Shown piece by piece: positions 1 to 9,821 of a stretch of DNA of 64,000 nt (its first letter is position 1; each line of letters begins with the position of its first letter). Under the pieces are notes generated by a model. The model ran no database searches and was not told the origin of the DNA. It saw only the letters and a list, made by a program, of their open reading frames with translations. Origin of the DNA: Ottelia alismoides (Eukaryota; Streptophyta; Magnoliopsida; Alismatales; Hydrocharitaceae); contig JAZKJV010000599.1 of the NCBI GenBank assembly GCA_037367405.1, positions 547,144 through 611,143 on the forward strand. Direction: 5' to 3'. A program made the translations under genes and the position numbers.

Positions 1-404
1 TCGTTTCGATATCGTATCGATACGATATTTCGACGATATATCGACGAACCTTTGTGAAGAAAATGCCTGAAAATCGGGATATATCGCCATATCGATGCAC
101 ATATCGGTCCCATGTCGATATCGACATGGTCTCAAATTTCAGCGAAATTCAGTCGAATTTCTGTCGAATATCGATATCCAGTCGAAATCGAAATTCAACC
201 GAAATGACCGAAATGACCGTAATATGGGGGTCCTAGTACAAAAAATGACCGAAATGACCGAAATTTCGGACGAAATTCCACCGAAATTCCATCGAAATTC
301 TGTTTTGGTCGGTACCGAAATGGTGACCGAAACCGACATTTAAGGCCTTGGATATCGATATATCGGCGATATATCGTCGATATATCGCGACATTTCCTTC
401 CATG
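1..404. mobile_element. CGATAT-rich hAT-like MITE, copy 1 (left end outside window)
   Basis: The stretch is dominated by TATCG/CGATA words, with an internal block of GACCGAAAT/ATTTCGG-type repeats that lets much of it fold on itself. It ends in CGCGACATTTCCTTCCATG, matching the right end of the copy at 27469-27673, and its first bases match an internal part of that copy. The family's terminal inverted repeat is CATGGAAGG. No coding capacity is visible. It sits against L1 endonuclease sequence, as if inserted in that LINE. The hAT assignment comes from the 8-bp target duplication of copy 2. Confidence 0.55.
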
Positions 405-860
405 AACGAGAGTAGTGTTAATATTGTTGGACGATCTCTGTCTCTTGAGAGCTCAATACCCCTTTTGGCATGGTTTTTAGTAGGAGATATAAATGTCACG
501 CTTCGGTCTGATGATCGTCGTGTGCATGGGAGTGTTGATGCTAGTTATAAGGAATTCTCTCGTCTCATTTATGAGCATGCTTTGTAGATTTTGGACGCAA
601 GTGGTTGTTGATATATGTGGAGAAACATTGGGCCTTGGTCACGCATTGACCATTTTTTTGGCATCCATGGAGTTTACTCTTATGTTCCCTTTGGCTCGTG
701 CATGGGCTCTCTCGTGTGCTCACTCAAATCATACCCTGCTCCTGTGGTCCTCTAGTGATGAGTATTGCCCAAAGACCTTTAGGTTTGAATGTGCCTAGCT
801 TCAGGAAGATGGTTTGCATAATATGGTGAAAGTTTTGGTGTGCTTGTCAATTTGACTGGT
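405..860 (+). pseudogene. L1-type LINE ORF2 endonuclease fragment
   Basis: Conceptual translation across frames gives the plant L1 endonuclease signature: a GDxNVTL strand motif with SDDRR near 484-530, then SRIDHF near 634-655, then a run matching the domain end (LLWSSSD, CPKTFRFECA) at 735-797. Both strand motifs belong to the APE-like endonuclease that nicks target DNA before reverse transcription. Frameshifts and a stop split the frame, and the RT domain is absent. The MITE at 1-404 interrupts its upstream side and an RTE 3' end abuts it downstream. Confidence 0.75.
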
Positions 861-861
861 T

Positions 862-1085
862 GATGCACCAGTTAGAAGATGCGAGATATGGGATGTTGAC
901 CTGGCTAAGAGAGGGCGAGAAAGGCCCAAGAAGTGTCGGAAGGAGAGTATTAGAAGGGATCTTATTTATTTAGATCAAAGCTCTAGAATGATCCAAGATA
1001 GATATGTATGGAGGCAAAAAATCCATGCAGCTGACCCTACTTAATGTGGGAAAAGGCTTCGTTGTTGTTATTGTCTTCATTGATA
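862..1085 (+). mobile_element. RTE-type LINE, 5'-truncated 3' end
   Basis: The translation carries the conserved C-terminus of plant RTE ORF ([27 protein letters not shown]) and stops at 1042-1044. It is followed by GTGGGAAAAGGCTTCGTTGTTGTTATTG, the typical plant RTE 3' tail with a TTG-like repeat rather than poly(A). The same C-terminus and tail occur on the minus strand at 28690-28920. Only about 220 bp survive, as expected for a 5'-truncated insertion. It lies between L1 pieces. Confidence 0.75.
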
Positions 1086-1099
1086 GATCCCGAGCAAGT

Positions 1100-1260
1100 A
1101 ATGAGATCCCCCCCTCCCATGCAGTTATTTGGGTAATCCGGCTTTCCCATAATAGGGTTATCTTCTCTTATGATCGTTTTCATGCTGAGGATGTAACCTT
1201 CCATGGCAAAACTCTCCTTGAGTCATGTCTCATGTAAGGTAACCCTAGTATTTTTCCAAA
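1100..1260 (+). pseudogene. L1 LINE ORF2 C-terminal tail remnant
   Basis: A short reading frame (about 1117-1237) has the layout of the very end of plant L1 ORF2: a Trp/Arg-Asn segment (SHNRVIFS), a phenylalanine-rich spacer, then a stop. A similar tail is present on the minus strand at 18574-18682. It may be the distal end of the same L1 whose endonuclease lies at 405-860, with the RT lost, or a separate truncated copy. Assignment is by pattern only. Confidence 0.4.
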
Positions 1261-1739
1261 CATACATAGGGTGGGCAACTTATCATGTTTTCCCGTTTTA
1301 TTCCAAAAACACAACTCTTACTTAACTCTCGTGCCCAATGGTTTCGTATACAGAGAAACCAAAGGAGAATATTACACGGGTCGCCAGAACAAAAAGAAAC
1401 ATATAATCAGCAACCAAAGATAATAAACTCCCCATAGAACATACACCCCTTTCAATGGTGGAACCTAGTGAAAACATCTTTAGGTGTTTGGTTTTAATTT
1501 TTTTATGTTTTGGCTCAAGCATTCTCCTTATATGTGCATACAAGACCATTGGCATGGGGTACATAGGTCTCTTGTCCATGATCACGAATCAAACTTCATT
1601 TTCATGGAATGGATATTTTAATCTAACTTTTTTCTCGGCACTCTCGAGGAAATTGAATTATCGAGTGAACTTCCTAACAATATAAAATTCAAATAGAGGA
1701 ACATGAAAGCCTAACCAACTTTTGTGATGCACCATGAGT
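1261..1739. other. Intergenic/intronic stretch without recognised features
   Basis: No recognisable gene, repeat end or splice-site pair. Short overlapping frames exist on both strands but none resembles a known domain. If the PPO2 gene continues to the left of the window, this lies in its fourth intron. Confidence 0.5.
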
Positions 1740-3744
1740 TCAAGAAAGCAGCACCAAGGTGCTTGTGGGACCTTGAAGGCACAGGTGCCAAGGTTCTTCT
1801 CCCTGAGGTGGCTTGGATGTTTTTGAAGGAGGGTTGTGCCCTACATCACCCAATGTTAGGGTTGCGTTGGGGATGGTGGTGAGTTCTCTCTCCTACGGTA
1901 GGGGGGTCCAAGGTTGGTAATGCGAGAGAGCAAGGCTCGGAGTCTCTATGTCAGTGCACTAGTATGTGCGATGGGGGCCTCCTACCTTCGTGCAAGACTC
2001 CTGGAGGCATGGTTGGGTCCTCAGAGGATTGCACTAACAGGGATCTTTGAAGCTGACAACGTCGATTCTCTGATGGAGGACATCAATTATGCGAGGAATG
2101 TTCTGAAGGTGGTTGTGGGCGAGGATTCTGAGGAGTGGACTGGAAGCATCCCAAGATTCATCATCTGGGAACCCCCATGGTGTCGATGGGGGGATTTTTC
2201 TGTTTCCATCGTGGGAACATGGGGAACATGGCCAAACATTGTTTGGTCAAGGAGAATATCTATTTTAGATGTGGTCTGTCGGGCCATAAGCGTCGTGCTT
2301 GCTCGGTGCGCAATGAATGGAAGAAACCATCGACTCAGCCTAAGGAGGTTGCAGACCGCAGTAAAGATACTTCTAAGGCTCTGCATTTTCTTGCCATGGA
2401 GAAATGTGTGGACTCCTCCCTGCTTGATGGCATAGTGATGGGAGAAGGGCCGAAGGTGGATCTTGACAACTTGAAGGAGGCCATTGGGTGGGCTCAAGCA
2501 TATGGGATGGGTGTGGACGTCATATGGATGTTTGGCGATATGATTGGTTTGTGTGGGTTCTCCTTAGAGGTGTGATTTCTATACTATCCAGAGGTTTGGA
2601 TGGCAGCGTCGATAGGATGGCATCGTCCTAGATACCTATATGGGGGTTTGTCTCGACCTCCATGCTGGAAGGTCGAGATATATGGTTTTTCTTCGCGTAG
2701 TAGATCATGGCAGTGGTAAAGGGGACGATTGCCTTTATTGGGTCAATTGTTTTTTAGAAGATATTGGGTCAATTGTTGAAATTGTGAACAGTGGTAAGGG
2801 AGGACATAGGATTGGTGGCGTTGATTGAAAGTTAGATCTTTGCCTCTCCAGGGCAATTGGAGATGTGAATCTGACATTCGGTGGTGGTGTTTTTATTGTT
2901 CCTTCCGATGATGACAATATGGGCAAGTTGATGGATTCGATTGAGGATGTAGTCATGGTTTCTCAAATTGATCCTAATTCTTCGAAGCCATGTCTTCAGG
3001 CTCTTTTGGGGGCTCCTAAAATGCGACATCTAGCTCGACTAGACTTAATGCACTGCATGGCCTATATGTTTATGATAATGTTGCATCAGTTGTTCCCTCG
3101 ACTATCACAATTTCTCGAGCTGGAGGTGTGAGGGTTGCGGAGAATGCTCGTGGCATTTGCTTTCAAGGAGGGTCAAGAATTATGGTAGCCAAAAAGCTAA
3201 TTTCATGGTTGTCGGGCGCAACAAAGATATGTTGCACAGGGATATGATGTTTTTTTCTCGCAACAGATGAAGAATGGAGGGGCTCTATGGAGGAGCCAAG
3301 CCTGGCCAGTCGGGACAAATCTGATGGTGGTATAGATCCGTGTCATAATTTCCAGTCAAACTCGATCGTGCAGATAATCAAGTGGGGATGGTTGGCTCAT
3401 CGATTTAGGCAAAAACAAGCCAATTTGACATTCTGGCCCTTAGGGGCAAGATGGCCATGTGTGTTCGAGTATAGGTGGTAGGGCTTACCCATTCAAATCA
3501 AAATGAGGCATGATGCCCGGTCGGATGATGTGTGTTGGTTTTGTTGTCGACATGGTGGTATGTAATGTTCATGTAGGAGGTTTACTCTGTGGGGTGTGCA
3601 ATAAAGCATGCATTTTTTATGAGAGTGCCCTGCTTGTAATTGCTAATGGCTACACTCATTTGTAGCCTTGTACTTTTAATCTTGAGATTGTATAAAGAAG
3701 TTTTCAGGGGCACACCCTTGCAGTGAATGCTCCTTTCAAAAAAA
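1740..3744 (+). mobile_element. Degenerate L1-type LINE (ORF1 zinc-knuckle region to 3' tail)
   Basis: A frame at 2135-2572 contains a decayed CCHC zinc knuckle at 2261-2302: the second Cys, the His and the last Cys remain, but the first position reads Tyr, a TGT-to-TAT change. Such a knuckle ends the RNA-binding ORF1 of plant L1 elements. Downstream sequence is broken in all frames. The stretch ends in an L1-like 3' UTR (CTTGTACTTTTAATCTTGAG at about 3666-3685) and poly(A) at 3738-3744. A closely similar tail occurs at about 22070-22157. ORF2 is not recognisable, so this copy is internally rearranged. The 5' limit is approximate. Confidence 0.5.
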
Positions 3745-3816
3745 TCATAGTAGTTTATGGAAGCACCAAAAAGGTGCAACAGACACCAATAAATTTAGAC
3801 AAAGTAAGTTTGAAAA

Positions 3817-3960
3817 TGTTGGTGAAAAGGAGTAATCTATTTATTCCATAGAACCCTAGGCTCTCTTACATAGAGAGGACCCACGGGTAAATTACATAAG
3901 AGGTTATCAGGAAAATAAAAATAGAATAAACGATACACCGACTACATAATTATCTCTACA
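3817..3960 (-). repeat. Copia 1 3' LTR (left)
   Basis: 144 bp, TGTTGGTGA...CTCTACA on the plus strand. It pairs with 20886-21029. The TATA segment, intact in the right LTR (CTATATAAG on the minus strand), is changed here to CTATGTAAG. Confidence 0.93.
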
Positions 3961-3976
3961 CTCCCCCTCAAGATGG
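3961..3976 (-). other. Copia 1 polypurine tract
   Basis: On the minus strand this reads CCATCTTGAGGGGGAG immediately before the 3' LTR. It is the expected primer site for plus-strand DNA synthesis and fixes the element's orientation. Confidence 0.85.
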
Positions 3977-3984
3977 AGCATAGA

Positions 3985-4406
3985 CATCAATCATGCTCAG
4001 CTTGGAAGAACATCTCTAGAACGGCCCTCTGAGCAATGGCGTGGTGAAGATGTCGGCAGTATGCTCCCCTGAACTAACATGTGAAGTAGAAATCAGGCCC
4101 TTCTGGATCATATCTCTAGTGTAGTGGCAGTCTACCTCAATATGTTTTGTTCTTTCATGAAAGGCCGGATTATTAGCAATGAACAGAGCAGCTTAATTGT
4201 CACATTGTAGCTGTATGGGTAGATGTAAATCTATATGCAAGTCTTCTAGTACAGCTCGATCCCACATCATCTCCGTGCTTGCTTGTGCCATGGCCCTATA
4301 TTCAAATTCAGCACTAGATCTGGCCGCAAAAGTTTGTTTCTTGCTTTTCCAAGAAACTAGAGAGCTGCCCACAAAAACTGCAAAACCTGAAGTAGACTTT
4401 CGATCC
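3985..4406 (-). pseudogene. Copia 1 RNase H, N-terminally deleted
   Basis: The minus strand encodes the copia RNase H core: [34 protein letters not shown] and HTADIFT, in order. An in-frame stop lies after QCDN. The preceding RT frame runs straight from SQFMEQSRQIHMP into DRKSTSG. The usual linker and the start of RNase H (ILRYLKG-type motif and first catalytic Asp) are missing, so an internal deletion has removed part of the active site. Confidence 0.82.
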
Positions 4407-5075
4407 TTAGGGCATATGTATCTGTCTTGACTGTTCCATGAATTGGCTCACTCGATTTACTGCAAATGCAATATCAGGTCGAGTTATAGTGATGTAAAGA
4501 AGCTTACCCACCATTTCTCTATATCTTCTCCTGTCAACCTCCTCAGTATCGTTGTCATATAATTTCGTACTTGGGTCCATAGGAGTACGCAATGGTCTGC
4601 ATCCAACCATGCCCGTTTCAACCAGCAAATTTGTAATATATTTCCTTTGGGTCATCACAAGATATGGTGCACTCCAGGCAAACTCCAGCCCCATAAAGTA
4701 TCGTAGGGTACCAAGATCCTTCATAACAAACTGACGGCCCAAGAATGCTTTCGTCATCTCTATCCCCTGAGCATCATCTCATGTAACCAGCCAGAATATC
4801 ATCAACATATACCATGATGACCACCGTACCTCTAGAAGTCTTCTGAATGAACAACGAGTAATCCGCAATTGATCTTCTGAATCCATGTCGTTCAATTAGA
4901 TGGTAAAGCTTCTGAAACCACGCCCTTGGGCTCTGTTAAGGCCATATATTGCCTTGTGAAGTCAACACACCATATGATTCTCTCCCTCAGCAGCAAACCC
5001 CGGTGGCTGCTGCATGTAGACTTCTTCCTGCAGATCGCCATACAAGACTGCATTCTTGACATCAAGTTGAAATAT
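4407..5075 (-). pseudogene. Copia 1 reverse transcriptase, C-terminal part
   Basis: The minus-strand translation begins with FQLDVKNA and continues through QPPGF, the catalytic VYVDDI (about 4794-4812), then GLEFAWSAPYL, YITNLL, VGKLLYIT and RPDIAFAVN, ending near 4407. A frame change occurs near 4757-4780. The N-terminal half is at 17275-17575; the chromovirus at 5076-17269 interrupts the RT between SIF and QLDVKNA. Confidence 0.88.
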
Positions 5076-6020
5076 TGTGAACCCCCGAGGATCCGGGTAC
5101 CCGTTAATCACACATTTTGCATTACAACATTCATTTCTATCGCATTAAGTAACTGAAAGTACGGGGAAATTTTTCGCGCGAATAATTTTCCACATGACAT
5201 TCACAATTAACATTTATAACCACAAACACATAGAACAGTGGTCACCAAAATCTTATTTCATTCCATTAACTTCCATATATTTTACAGGTACAAAGTCTGA
5301 CAGTACATACAGTATATCCCAATTTCTGACTGAAGAGAAAGAAACATAATACATTATAAATTGAACAAAAACTGGCACAAAATAAACCATACCGTTGGGT
5401 ATAAAATTTTATCTCCTGGACCCATGTATAGCTACTGAACTGTAGGCTGTTTGCCTGCCAAACATGTTAGGAAAGAAGAGGAGTCAGCGGTTGCTGGTAC
5501 CTCCCAAAAACTTATAAAATAACAGGCATTTATTATTTTCAAAAGAAAACAAGTAGAGAGGCATGAGCAACTCAAATTAAAATTTATTTCTACTTGCAGA
5601 TGTAAAAGGTTTCCAAATTTCTAGCAAGCACCTCTTATGATCAGCCATTATCCCAACATTTCCCTTATGAGTATATTTCTATGGTGACTAATTGATCATA
5701 AGTATGATATTTTATTCTCATATTACTCAGAGATCATATTTTTGGATTTTGATGATGGGAAAGATAAGATGAGAAGATATAATGGTTTATTAAATTCTGA
5801 AGTCTAGTTACTCCTTTAAGTTAGTGGATAGTCTGTGGTCTTGGTTCTTGTGAAACCTCACACTATGACTCTAAGACTTGGGGAATGTCTTAGGGTTGGG
5901 GGGCCTCCGTAGGCATGCGGTGTTGTGTAATGCATCCTAACTAAGTTCCCAACACGTCCACTAACTCAAAGGGATTTTGAATCAGATTAGTATCTTTTCC
6001 AGTTACTCAATTTTAATTAT

Positions 6021-6187
6021 AATCCCTTAAAACCTTAAGTGCAACAGTCGCAGATGTAACTCTAGATGGTATGGATATAGAGATGGATGATCTGGATGTA
6101 GAATTAATCCCTTCAAACCTTAGTGCAACAGTCTCAAATGTAACTCTAAATGATATAGATATAGATATGGATGATCTGGATGTAGAA
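6021..6187. repeat. 85-bp tandem duplication inside chromovirus LTR
   Basis: Two imperfect units start AATCCCTT at 6021 and 6106 and share CAACAGTC...GATGATCTGGATGTAGAA. The duplication is also present in the other LTR (about 13664-13830), so it predates the insertion. The plus frame reads acidic repeats (MDDLDVE), and the minus frame reads Ser/Ile repeats. Coding is not supported. Confidence 0.8.
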
Positions 6188-7155
6188 TCGCCAAGTCTGT
6201 TGGCGAAAGAAAAACTCAAGCGGTGAAGAAGCCAACAAAAGGCTCTTCCGTCTCGCCCTCTAATTGGAAGGACGGTCCAATAGAGGGATAGGTCTACACT
6301 CCCAAACTACGCCACTGAGACGGGTGAGAGGGACTTCCCGGAAAAGTCGCTCTAGAAAACAGCCCGACCGGTAACGGGCAACCGAGCTCGCACGTAAAAC
6401 TGAAAACCAAGGATCCCCCGCCTGGGTATCCTAAAACAGGGTCAGCGGAATGGTCTAAAGTCGGGATCCCAACGAGGTGTAAAAACACTGTGAGCTCACG
6501 TTAAAAACCGAAGGGGGACTGGGATCCTAGACCCGCGCACTTGGCGGCCACTGCCCAAACTGGGCTTCCTTTCCTCCGCCCAGTTGAGGGTCACCGCGCC
6601 CTCGCACGGTCATGTGTAAGGGTCACAATGACCGGCACAATTAATTGTCACCATTGATTCATCATCTTGTATATGCACTCACTACCTTGCAATTGAACCA
6701 ATATCTTTGTGAAGATACAATAGAATTCCCTAGATGTATAATTCGAACTGACCAATAATCATAAGAATTCACATTCAAATGGCATGATTGTGAGACTTAT
6801 AAACTTAGCAATTATATATATGTGCAGCGAACAAATGCACAAACTCTATGTGACTTGGAAATATGAATGACTTCATAATTATATCATTCTCCAGTTAGCA
6901 GACCTCAAGAACCATTTTTGTTAAACTTATTAATAAGTTAAATGGTATACCCACCTGATGCTTTAACCGACAAAGTCCTTGATCTATGTTACCTAGTTTC
7001 AAAGTAAAACATAATATCAAAATCCTAAGCTTAGTCCCATACCAGAATAGTCAATTCATAAAGAAACACTAGTAAGTGTCTTTAATTAATGAGAGATCCT
7101 CTTGTCCTGTTGTAAAACAATAAAGTTGTATGAACCTTAATCTGAGCACTTCAGC

Positions 7156-7296
7156 AATGTTTAACGAAGATAAAGGTCTTACTCTGGAATGTTCAAGTCT
7201 AATGTTTAACGAAGACAAGGAAGGTCTTACTCTGGAATGTTCAAGTCTAATGTTTAACGAAGACAAGGAAGGTCTTACTCTGGAATGTTCAAGTCT
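7156..7296. repeat. 48-bp minisatellite in chromovirus LTR, three units
   Basis: Units at 7156-7200 (45 bp), 7201-7248 and 7249-7296, each starting AATGTTTAACGAAGA. The unit length is a multiple of three, so both strands read a repeated 15-16-residue peptide. It is duplicated at 14799-14939 in the other LTR. Confidence 0.9.
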
Positions 7297-9014
7297 AATC
7301 AGAACAGTTGTCTCCTCCTATTTATTGTTTATTTATCTTATTATTTTTGTTAATCAAACACTTTAACTTCAATATCCAGTAGTAGTACTGATTCTAGATT
7401 GAAATTTTATTCATCCAAGGATTAACTTACAATAATTGCTAAATTTTCAAAGTCCTAGCAAGGCACAGATTTGAGGTTGGTTATATTAACATTTATACAA
7501 CAAATGACTTTCACTGAAATTGTAGCAAGAGGTGTTGTTAAACTTCCATTTACTGTAAGGTTTTGGAATTGATATAGAAAACTGTTTTCATAATTAACTT
7601 TTATTATTATTATTATCAACATTGTTTAAAGACTTCCACTCTCAAACTATAAACAACTACATGCTTAATTACCGCAAATACGAGGAAGATATTCCTACAA
7701 TTCAATGTTGGCGAGTCAATCCGGCAAGCAGAGTATCTAAATAAATTAATTTAAGTCTATATATTATTCATCCAAAGCAGTAACCATGAAGAGTTGTATA
7801 ATAGGTATAACAGTAGGGATGACATCCTTTTTGTAGATATGATTAGACTTGTAAATAGAGTACATCTTATACACAGTGAATACAAAGCACTTACCTATTT
7901 TATATCTATATTGGTTTTGGTAATGTATAGGAGGTGGCTATTCTAAAGGATATGAACTCGGCCTATTTATAGCTTTAGTGAATTTCTACCTTGTTGAAGA
8001 AATCGATTAATCACAGAAAAGAAAAATTGTTATCATCTTCAAGTCTATAACTGTTGTAGAATCAAGTACTGTTTGGTGCAATTGATTAGATTTGGCTCCT
8101 TTTATAATCAATGTTGATTTTGGTATAATAATCACGAGAGTGTATACAGCACAGTCAAAAAGTTTCTTGTTGAAACCTGGACTTACAAGTAGAAGTATCT
8201 AAGACCACCAAATGAATCAGCTAGGTAACAATAACAAGGCAATGCTAAGGAATACATCTCCAATTTGGTGATAAATATCTTGATTTCTATTTATATAGTA
8301 TAGATTTTACATGGATGATAGCAAAGAAGACCAGAGATTGTACATGCAAGGCAGCAATCTGGAAGGGAAAGGGATTGTACAGATCGTCCAAAAAGACTCA
8401 AGCAGTGTACAATAAACATGGATTTTAGAGTGTAAGGCATGCATGGCAGCAATGAGGGAAAAAGGATGTACCTTTTGATCTTCTCAACTTGAAGATTAAG
8501 ATGCATGCATGAAAGCTCCAAGAAGCAAAAGGACAGCAACTGCCTCCAGAATCAGCAAGAGCTACAAGAGTAAGGAGCAGCAATCCCCTACGGATCATGC
8601 AACAGTAGCTGCATGCTGCAGTTCCAGCAAGAGGGACACAATTTGGTGATTTTGGACAGCAGCTGGGTTTGTTGGGAGCTGCTCCAAGCCTTGAATTGGA
8701 GTGAAATTCTGGGCTCCAGCAGTAGGACTGCGATAGGGGGAAGAGGAGCCTTGATAGAGATTTTGGAAAAAAAGAGAATAGGGAATTACGTTAGAAATGG
8801 GGAGGGGAGAAAATAGAGAGGTTGAGATAGGAATGGTACCTATTCCTCCAAAGCTTAGAGAGAATGCTTGCATGCAAGATCCCCAGGCTATTGGACTGCT
8901 CCAGGAGTTTCCCATGTTGCTGGACAGCAACCTCCGTAGAGGAGGACTTTGGAAAGGGGGAAATATAAGGAACGAAAGAGGGAATTTTGGGGGAAATACC
9001 GAGGGTTTGGGTGG

Positions 9015-9026
9015 TATATATATAAG
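9015..9026 (-). promoter_or_regulatory. Probable TATA box of chromovirus LTR
   Basis: The minus strand reads CTTATATATATACC, followed by a C/T-rich leader, which fits an LTR core promoter. The same site is at 16657-16668 in the 5' LTR, where it would drive element RNA. Confidence 0.45.
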
Positions 9027-9627
9027 GGTAGAGGGTCTTAATTGTTGGCCAGATGGAGGGACATAAGGCCAAGTGTAAGACTTTAAAAAATGACTGGGAC
9101 AAAAGTCCAACGGCTGTCCGTGAGCTGTGTACAGCAGCTAGAATATATATATATTTATAATATACCAAAATCCTTCGTACTCGCACCTCGATTCTCTAAT
9201 TTCGACGCGCAATATCTCGTTTTGACCGTCTCGGAACGACGGTCACTATGAGTATAATATTCATATACTTTTGATCGGGTTTGAATACCCGAAATTTTCG
9301 AGATACGGTTTTGTTTTGGGGTTAAATTTTGGGGTTTTAAAATATCAAACGACGTCCGATTGACGAACGGTTGATTCCGTTGGTCTTGTTTGGTCGAATC
9401 GGATCTAATGATGGTCTCGGTTCTTTTTGTGGTTTCTAAATTTACGTCGCGGCTTTTCCGCGGCACGCATTATGATGCGACCGATTTTTGGTCGATTTCG
9501 CCCGAACGACTTTTGATTCATGACCAAATATTCGATATAAGTCATCCGATGCCAACCGGCAACTTTATTGGGCTAAACGGACCCTAATCGGATCAAGTCC
9601 GGGTATGATTGGAAACCGGATGTTACA

Positions 9628-9821
9628 AATATAAAAACCTCAAAAGGGAGTCTCGCCCTCGAGACTCGAGTCAAGGTCATTAGGAGTTCTTGTTTGGATT
9701 TCATATGGCCATAAAAACCTCAAAGGATTTTGAACCCATAAAAACCTCAAAGAGAAAACAAGCCATATATTTTAACATATATCTAATTATAAAGGCTTGT
9801 TTTGCTTACAACATCAGAAAA
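9628..9821 (-). other. Chromovirus 3' untranslated end without a recognisable polypurine tract
   Basis: Between the pol stop (about 9822) and the left LTR lie three copies of ATAAAAACCTCAAA (9631, 9711, 9738 on the plus strand). The minus-strand bases just before the LTR (GAGGTTTTTATATT) are not purine-rich. The first five bases next to the LTR, AATAT, equal the element's target-site duplication. Confidence 0.6.

Larger units (their letters stand above)
5076..9627 (-). repeat. Chromovirus 3' LTR (left), 4552 bp
   Basis: Nearly identical to 12719-17269. It contains an 85-bp tandem duplication (6021-6187), a GC-rich block (about 6230-6620), a 48-bp in-phase minisatellite (7156-7296) and a minus-strand TATA box (9015-9026). 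Open frames up to 171 codons occur (for example minus 8595-9110), but they sit in the leader downstream of that TATA box and match no known protein, so I do not call them genes. Confidence 0.93.

Noticed and set aside
3582..3779. 65-codon minus frame as a further PPO2 exon
   Set aside because: It lies in an L1 3' UTR and shows no PPO motif such as the KRYIV or NPIEL-like segments expected after exon 4.
8595..9186. Open frames of 131 and 171 codons on the minus strand of the chromovirus LTR (repeated at 16237-16828)
   Set aside because: They overlap in different frames within a transcribed LTR leader, have compositional but no domain similarity, and are identical between copies only because the LTRs are nearly identical.
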